Assembly: GCA_016210285.1 (NCBI GenBank)
Contig: JACQUN010000165.1
Location: forward strand, 1-8,734
Origin: Chloroflexota bacterium
GTDB taxonomy: Bacteria > Chloroflexota > Dehalococcoidia > UBA1127 > JACQUN01
Length of the DNA: 8,734 nucleotides
Reading direction: 5' to 3'
The stretch's first letter is position 1; each line of letters starts with the position of its first letter. The notes beneath the pieces were generated by a model. It had not been told where the DNA came from, ran no database searches, and saw nothing but the letters and a program-made list of their open reading frames with translations. A program made the translations under genes and the position numbers. Shown in pieces: positions 6,167-8,734 of the stretch.

Positions 6167-7567
6167 CTACTCGCTCCCCGAGCGAGCGGCACGTCTCGGC
6201 CCCTTCTCCATCTCCTCCGCCATCCTGCCCAGCTCCTCCTGGGTGAAGAAGGTGGAGCGCCAGCCCTCGTAAGAGCCCGTGGCCGGGTTCTTCCGCCCGT
6301 CGTAGGCGGCGTGGACCCTGTCATAGACCCCTTTGACCACACGGCTAGCGACGGTGTACTTCCCCTCAACCCCGTGCCTCTCCTGCATGTAGCTGTTGAG
6401 GACTGCCACCAGCCCGTCCATGCCGGAGAGGGCGCCGATGCGGTTCAGCTCCTCGTGCTGCCTCCCCACGAGCGTCGGGTCATAGGGCAGGTAGATGAGG
6501 CCGCCAGTGGCCTGGAGCTGCCGCTGCACCCCGGTCTGGTGGATGCCCGCCTGGGTCGTGAAGATGTCCCGCCCCACAATGGGTGACTTCTCTGGAACAT
6601 GGACGACCTCGCGGTCAATAAGCTCGGCGATCTCCGCCAGGGCCTCCAGGTTGAAGCCCGGGTCGCCCCAGAGGCGGATCATGAGGGCGACCATCTGCTC
6701 CAAGGAGGTGTTGCCGGTGCGCTCCCCCAGGCCGGCGACGGCGGTGTTGGCCCGCTTGCACCCGTAGAGCCAGGCGGCCAGGGTGTTGGCTGTTGCCAGG
6801 CCGAAGTCGTTGTGGCCGTGGAACTCCAGCTCAGCCTGCGTGGCCTCTGCCAGGGTGGCGATGAGCTTGGGGATGCCGAAGGGGGCCGCCACGGCCGGGT
6901 CAGGGAGCCCCCAGCCGATGGTATCGCAGATGCGGAAGCGCGCCTGCCCCTCGGTCTCGTCCAGCACCCGCCGCATGAAGGGAATCACCCAGCCCTGGAG
7001 GTCCGCCTTGGTGCAGTCCTCCAGGTGGATCCGAGGGCGGATGCCGTGCTCCATGGCGGTGAGGATGGGAGCCAGGTACTTGTCAGACGCCTCCTCCTTG
7101 CTGTGGAAGCTGAGCTTGTCGAAGATGTGGTGGTCTGAGGAGGAGGCCAGCATGCCCGTCTCCTTGACGCGGCCTCCGGAGACCTCCACCAGCAGCTTGA
7201 TGTCCTTTGGCGTTGCGCGGGTCCAGGTGGTCACCTGGGGGTACTCGTAGCCGCGCTCCAGCAGCTTCTCCAGGGCCCACAGGTCTCGTTCCTGGTAGAT
7301 GAAGACCTCGATGGCCTCGATGCGCCCCGTGCCGTTGTCCAGGGCGTGGAGCAGGTCGTAGTACCGCAGCTTGGCTTCGTTGGGAAAGAGGGCAAACCGA
7401 GGGTCCTGGGCGCCGTCCCGCAGGGTGGTGTCGGTGATGAGCTTGGGGTGGGTTCTGGGGCTCTCCGGTGGCATGGTGGCAGGGGACTTGGGGTACACGG
7501 CGGCTGGTGGGAACCTGCCCTGGAAGTTGTGGTACACGCGCTCGGGGTTCACCTGATAGTCCGCCAT
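6167..7567 (-). CDS. Isopropylmalate/homocitrate synthase-like DRE-TIM acyltransferase
   Basis: A 466-residue enzyme of the DRE-TIM metallolyase superfamily, which condenses acetyl-CoA with a 2-oxoacid using a divalent metal. The defining features are D46-TTLRDG-52, where R50 and D51 are the catalytic arginine and metal ligand, and HGHND (250-254), which supplies the metal-binding histidines and is part of signature 2 of this synthase family. GLGERTGN (279-286) and GIHQTGV (341-347) also match synthase-type members rather than HMG-CoA lyase. LeuA enzymes carry an allosteric domain of roughly 120 residues; here only a modest C-terminal extension follows, without clear similarity to it. The substrate could be 2-oxoisovalerate, 2-oxoglutarate or another oxoacid. 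No leucine, lysine or nif genes are near. The start is ATG 7567, behind a strong AGGAGGT, and residues from there (MADYQVNPERVY) look native; the 41 upstream in-frame residues do not. It has its own extended -10 promoter. Confidence 0.88.
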   Translation of the reverse strand: MADYQVNPERVYHNFQGRFPPAAVYPKSPATMPPESPRTHPKLITDTTLRDGAQDPRFALFPNEAKLRYYDLLHALDNGTGRIEAIEVFIYQERDLWALEKLLERGYEYPQVTTWTRATPKDIKLLVEVSGGRVKETGMLASSSDHHIFDKLSFHSKEEASDKYLAPILTAMEHGIRPRIHLEDCTKADLQGWVIPFMRRVLDETEGQARFRICDTIGWGLPDPAVAAPFGIPKLIATLAEATQAELEFHGHNDFGLATANTLAAWLYGCKRANTAVAGLGERTGNTSLEQMVALMIRLWGDPGFNLEALAEIAELIDREVVHVPEKSPIVGRDIFTTQAGIHQTGVQRQLQATGGLIYLPYDPTLVGRQHEELNRIGALSGMDGLVAVLNSYMQERHGVEGKYTVASRVVKGVYDRVHAAYDGRKNPATGSYEGWRSTFFTQEELGRMAEEMEKGPRRAARSGSE

Positions 7568-7571
7568 GGCA

Positions 7572-7578
7572 ACCTCCT
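7572..7578 (-). promoter_or_regulatory. Strong ribosome-binding site of the synthase gene
   Basis: AGGAGGT, a full match to the anti-Shine-Dalgarno core, lies four bases before ATG 7567 on the minus strand. It decides the start codon against the upstream in-frame ATGs near 7600 and at 7690. Confidence 0.85.
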
Positions 7579-7588
7579 CGGCCCTCCC

Positions 7589-7607
7589 GATGATCCTCAT
7601 CATATCA
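7589..7607 (-). promoter_or_regulatory. Extended -10 promoter with overlapping dyad, synthase gene
   Basis: On the minus strand TGA-TATGAT (7607-7599) is an extended -10 with 5 of 6 consensus bases in the hexamer; no good -35 is visible. The expected transcription start is about 7592. A perfect dyad, GATGA-TCC-TCATC (7589-7601 on the plus strand), covers the end of the -10 and the start point, a place where a bound regulator would block initiation. Confidence 0.5.
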
Positions 7608-7699
7608 CGTCGGGCGTGCTGCCGGACCCATTTCAGAGAGGGGAGAAAACCGTCAGCGTGAACGCGTCTTGAACCCCCAGTGCGGTGCACCGGGAGCGG

Positions 7700-8278
7700 C
7701 TAGGCTTTTGCCGCCACGATCTCCAGCAGCCAGCCCATCATGTGCCGCCGGACGGACTGCACTGCGAACCCGGCTTGTGTGACGGTGGACAGCGTGTCCC
7801 GGTCCAGGTTGCAGCCTCCCGCCATGCGATTCCAGAGGGGGTTCAGCAGACCCTGCAACTTTGCCAGAGGGCGCTGGGGCATGCGGACATGCTCCAGCAG
7901 GAGCAGCTTGCCATCGGGCTTCAGCACGCGCCGCAGCTCTGCGAGGCCGCGGGCAGCGTCCGGGACGGTGCAGAAGACCAGGGTGGCCAGCACGGTGTCA
8001 AAGGCATCATCCCGGAAGGGGAGGGCCTGGGCATCGGCTGCCACCAGGGATAGTTCGCGCCGACGGGCACGCCGGCGGGCCCGCCTGAGCATGGCGTGGT
8101 CTGGCTCCGTGATGACCGCTGCGACGCCTGCTGGATACCAGGGCAGGTTGAGGCCGGTGCCTGCCCCCACCTCCAGCACCCGCCCCGGCGGCACCTTGGA
8201 GAGGAGCCGTCGGCGCAGCCGCCGGAGGCCCAGGAGGTCGGTGGGGGTCATGGCGAGGTCATAGGTGGGTGCGAACAT
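7700..8278 (-). CDS. Class I SAM-dependent methyltransferase (METTL7/UbiE-like)
   Basis: A 192-residue Rossmann-fold methyltransferase. SAM-binding motif I is LEVGAGTGLNL (35-45), the acidic end of strand 2 is EPD (58-60), motif II is DAQALPF (82-88), and LKPDGKLLLLEH (119-130) is the strand 4-5 region typical of the Methyltransf_11 group. The block LWNRMAGGCNLDRDT (148-162), with its GC and R-x-T spacing, resembles the METTL7-like subgroup, whose human members methylate thiols. That is a family resemblance, not evidence of this protein's substrate. The start is ATG 8278. It lacks a Shine-Dalgarno and sits 13 bases after the stop of the preceding gene, so translation probably depends on that upstream gene. 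A weak TTGGAA-N18-TATCAG pair lies at 8342-8313. Homologues often have a few more residues before FAPxYD, and the frame is open a short way upstream, so the N-terminus is slightly uncertain. The stop is TAG (7702-7700). Confidence 0.87.
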   Translation of the reverse strand: MFAPTYDLAMTPTDLLGLRRLRRRLLSKVPPGRVLEVGAGTGLNLPWYPAGVAAVITEPDHAMLRRARRRARRRELSLVAADAQALPFRDDAFDTVLATLVFCTVPDAARGLAELRRVLKPDGKLLLLEHVRMPQRPLAKLQGLLNPLWNRMAGGCNLDRDTLSTVTQAGFAVQSVRRHMMGWLLEIVAAKA

Positions 8279-8291
8279 GGGTGGTTTTGCA

Positions 8292-8687
8292 TCACGCGAG
8301 GCCAGGTGGTTTCTGATATGTGGCAGTCCTTATGTTTTCCAACAACTGATCGATTAACCCGACCACTGACCATGCCCACGACCACTTAATAGTGTCATCG
8401 ATCGCGTGATGCGAGGGATTCCGCAAATACGAGACCGCCGCACCAAGCATTCGAAAGAGCCGAGCCTGTGCCAGACGGTCACCAAAGACGATGATCGGAT
8501 TATTTGGATTCAGGAGCCTATTTATTAGTTCATCGCCAGTCTGGTCAGCAGCATTGGGAATGAGCTTCGCAAGATCATCAAATGGAACTTTGCGTCTGAT
8601 TCGGTCCTCAAGGATCGTCGTTGCCTCCCGGATCACCCGGTCGTATTTCCCACGAGCCTTGTGTCCTGACAGGCTTTCTAGTGACAT
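8292..8687 (-). CDS. Ymh/TIGR02391-like HEPN-type protein, possibly 5' partial
   Basis: A 131-residue mostly helical protein. It resembles the TIGR02391 (Ymh) family of uncharacterised proteins: an opening helix with Y-x-x-V-I-R-E-A (15-22), a middle DRLAQARLFRMLGAAV segment (70-85), and the C-terminal LRNPSHH (88-94) followed by a tryptophan-rich helix. R89 and H94 fit the R-x4-H pattern of HEPN domains, so an RNA-cutting or RNA-binding role, perhaps in phage defence, is possible but unproven. Family members are often longer, with an extra N-terminal part. Here ATG 8687 has no Shine-Dalgarno, and the frame continues without a stop to the window edge at 8734, so the true start may lie outside the window. 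Base composition is AT-rich compared with the next genes (27-29 G/C per counted 60-base row). The methyltransferase gene begins 13 bases after its TGA. Confidence 0.75.
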   Translation of the reverse strand: MSLESLSGHKARGKYDRVIREATTILEDRIRRKVPFDDLAKLIPNAADQTGDELINRLLNPNNPIIVFGDRLAQARLFRMLGAAVSYLRNPSHHAIDDTIKWSWAWSVVGLIDQLLENIRTATYQKPPGLA

Positions 8688-8734
8688 TAATATCGACTCT
8701 GGGGTTTTGGTCCAATGAAACCGCTTGCCTTCCC

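Noticed and set aside
7568..7690. N-terminal extension of the synthase to ATG 7690
   Set aside because: AGGAGGT lies directly before ATG 7567, and an extended -10 lies within the would-be extension.
1..8734. CRISPR array, insertion sequence or phage genes
   Set aside because: No regularly spaced repeats, transposase or integrase motifs, or terminal inverted repeats flanking a gene were seen.

Overview
This is a GC-rich bacterial window with one tRNA and eight protein genes, closely packed; no gene-free stretch exceeds about 200 bases. High GC, sigma70-type promoters (some extended -10, one apparently leaderless), an MCT-like MFS carrier beginning FYGWVIV and a GatA-like solitary amidase would suit an environmental Chloroflexota or a similar high-GC lineage. 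That is an inference from style, not from a marker gene.

Layout. On the plus strand are tRNA-Leu(CAA) with its own intrinsic terminator (4-123), a 12-helix MFS carrier (131-1465), and a small stand-alone cyclic-nucleotide-binding-domain protein (1587-2015) behind a near-consensus promoter. This block converges on a minus-strand block across a 198-bp gap that holds a long bulged hairpin. Read in its own direction, the minus-strand block runs: a Ymh/TIGR02391-like HEPN-type protein at the right edge (8292-8687, possibly continuing beyond the window), a class I SAM methyltransferase (7700-8278), an isopropylmalate/homocitrate-synthase-like enzyme (6167-7567), a CBS-pair protein with a C-terminal HEPN-like RNxxxH motif (4956-6053), an amidase-signature hydrolase (3554-4966) and a second MFS carrier (2214-3431).

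How the genes may work together. The amidase and MFS carrier could form a small uptake or export and hydrolysis pair, but the MFS gene has its own promoter-like -10 placed for a leaderless transcript. The CBS-HEPN stop codon lies inside the amidase start, and the amidase ribosome-binding site lies inside the CBS-HEPN gene, so the two are probably translationally coupled. The CBS-HEPN and Ymh-like genes are visibly AT-richer (about 45-50% GC in counted 60-base rows) than the metabolic genes around them (77% in a counted row of the synthase gene). This suggests that both were acquired separately as accessory, defence-like cargo among resident metabolic genes.

The most interesting item is the CBS-HEPN protein: an N-terminal domain I do not recognise, a CBS pair that could sense adenine nucleotides, and a candidate HEPN ribonuclease domain. 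No CRISPR array, insertion sequence, integrase or replication origin was seen.
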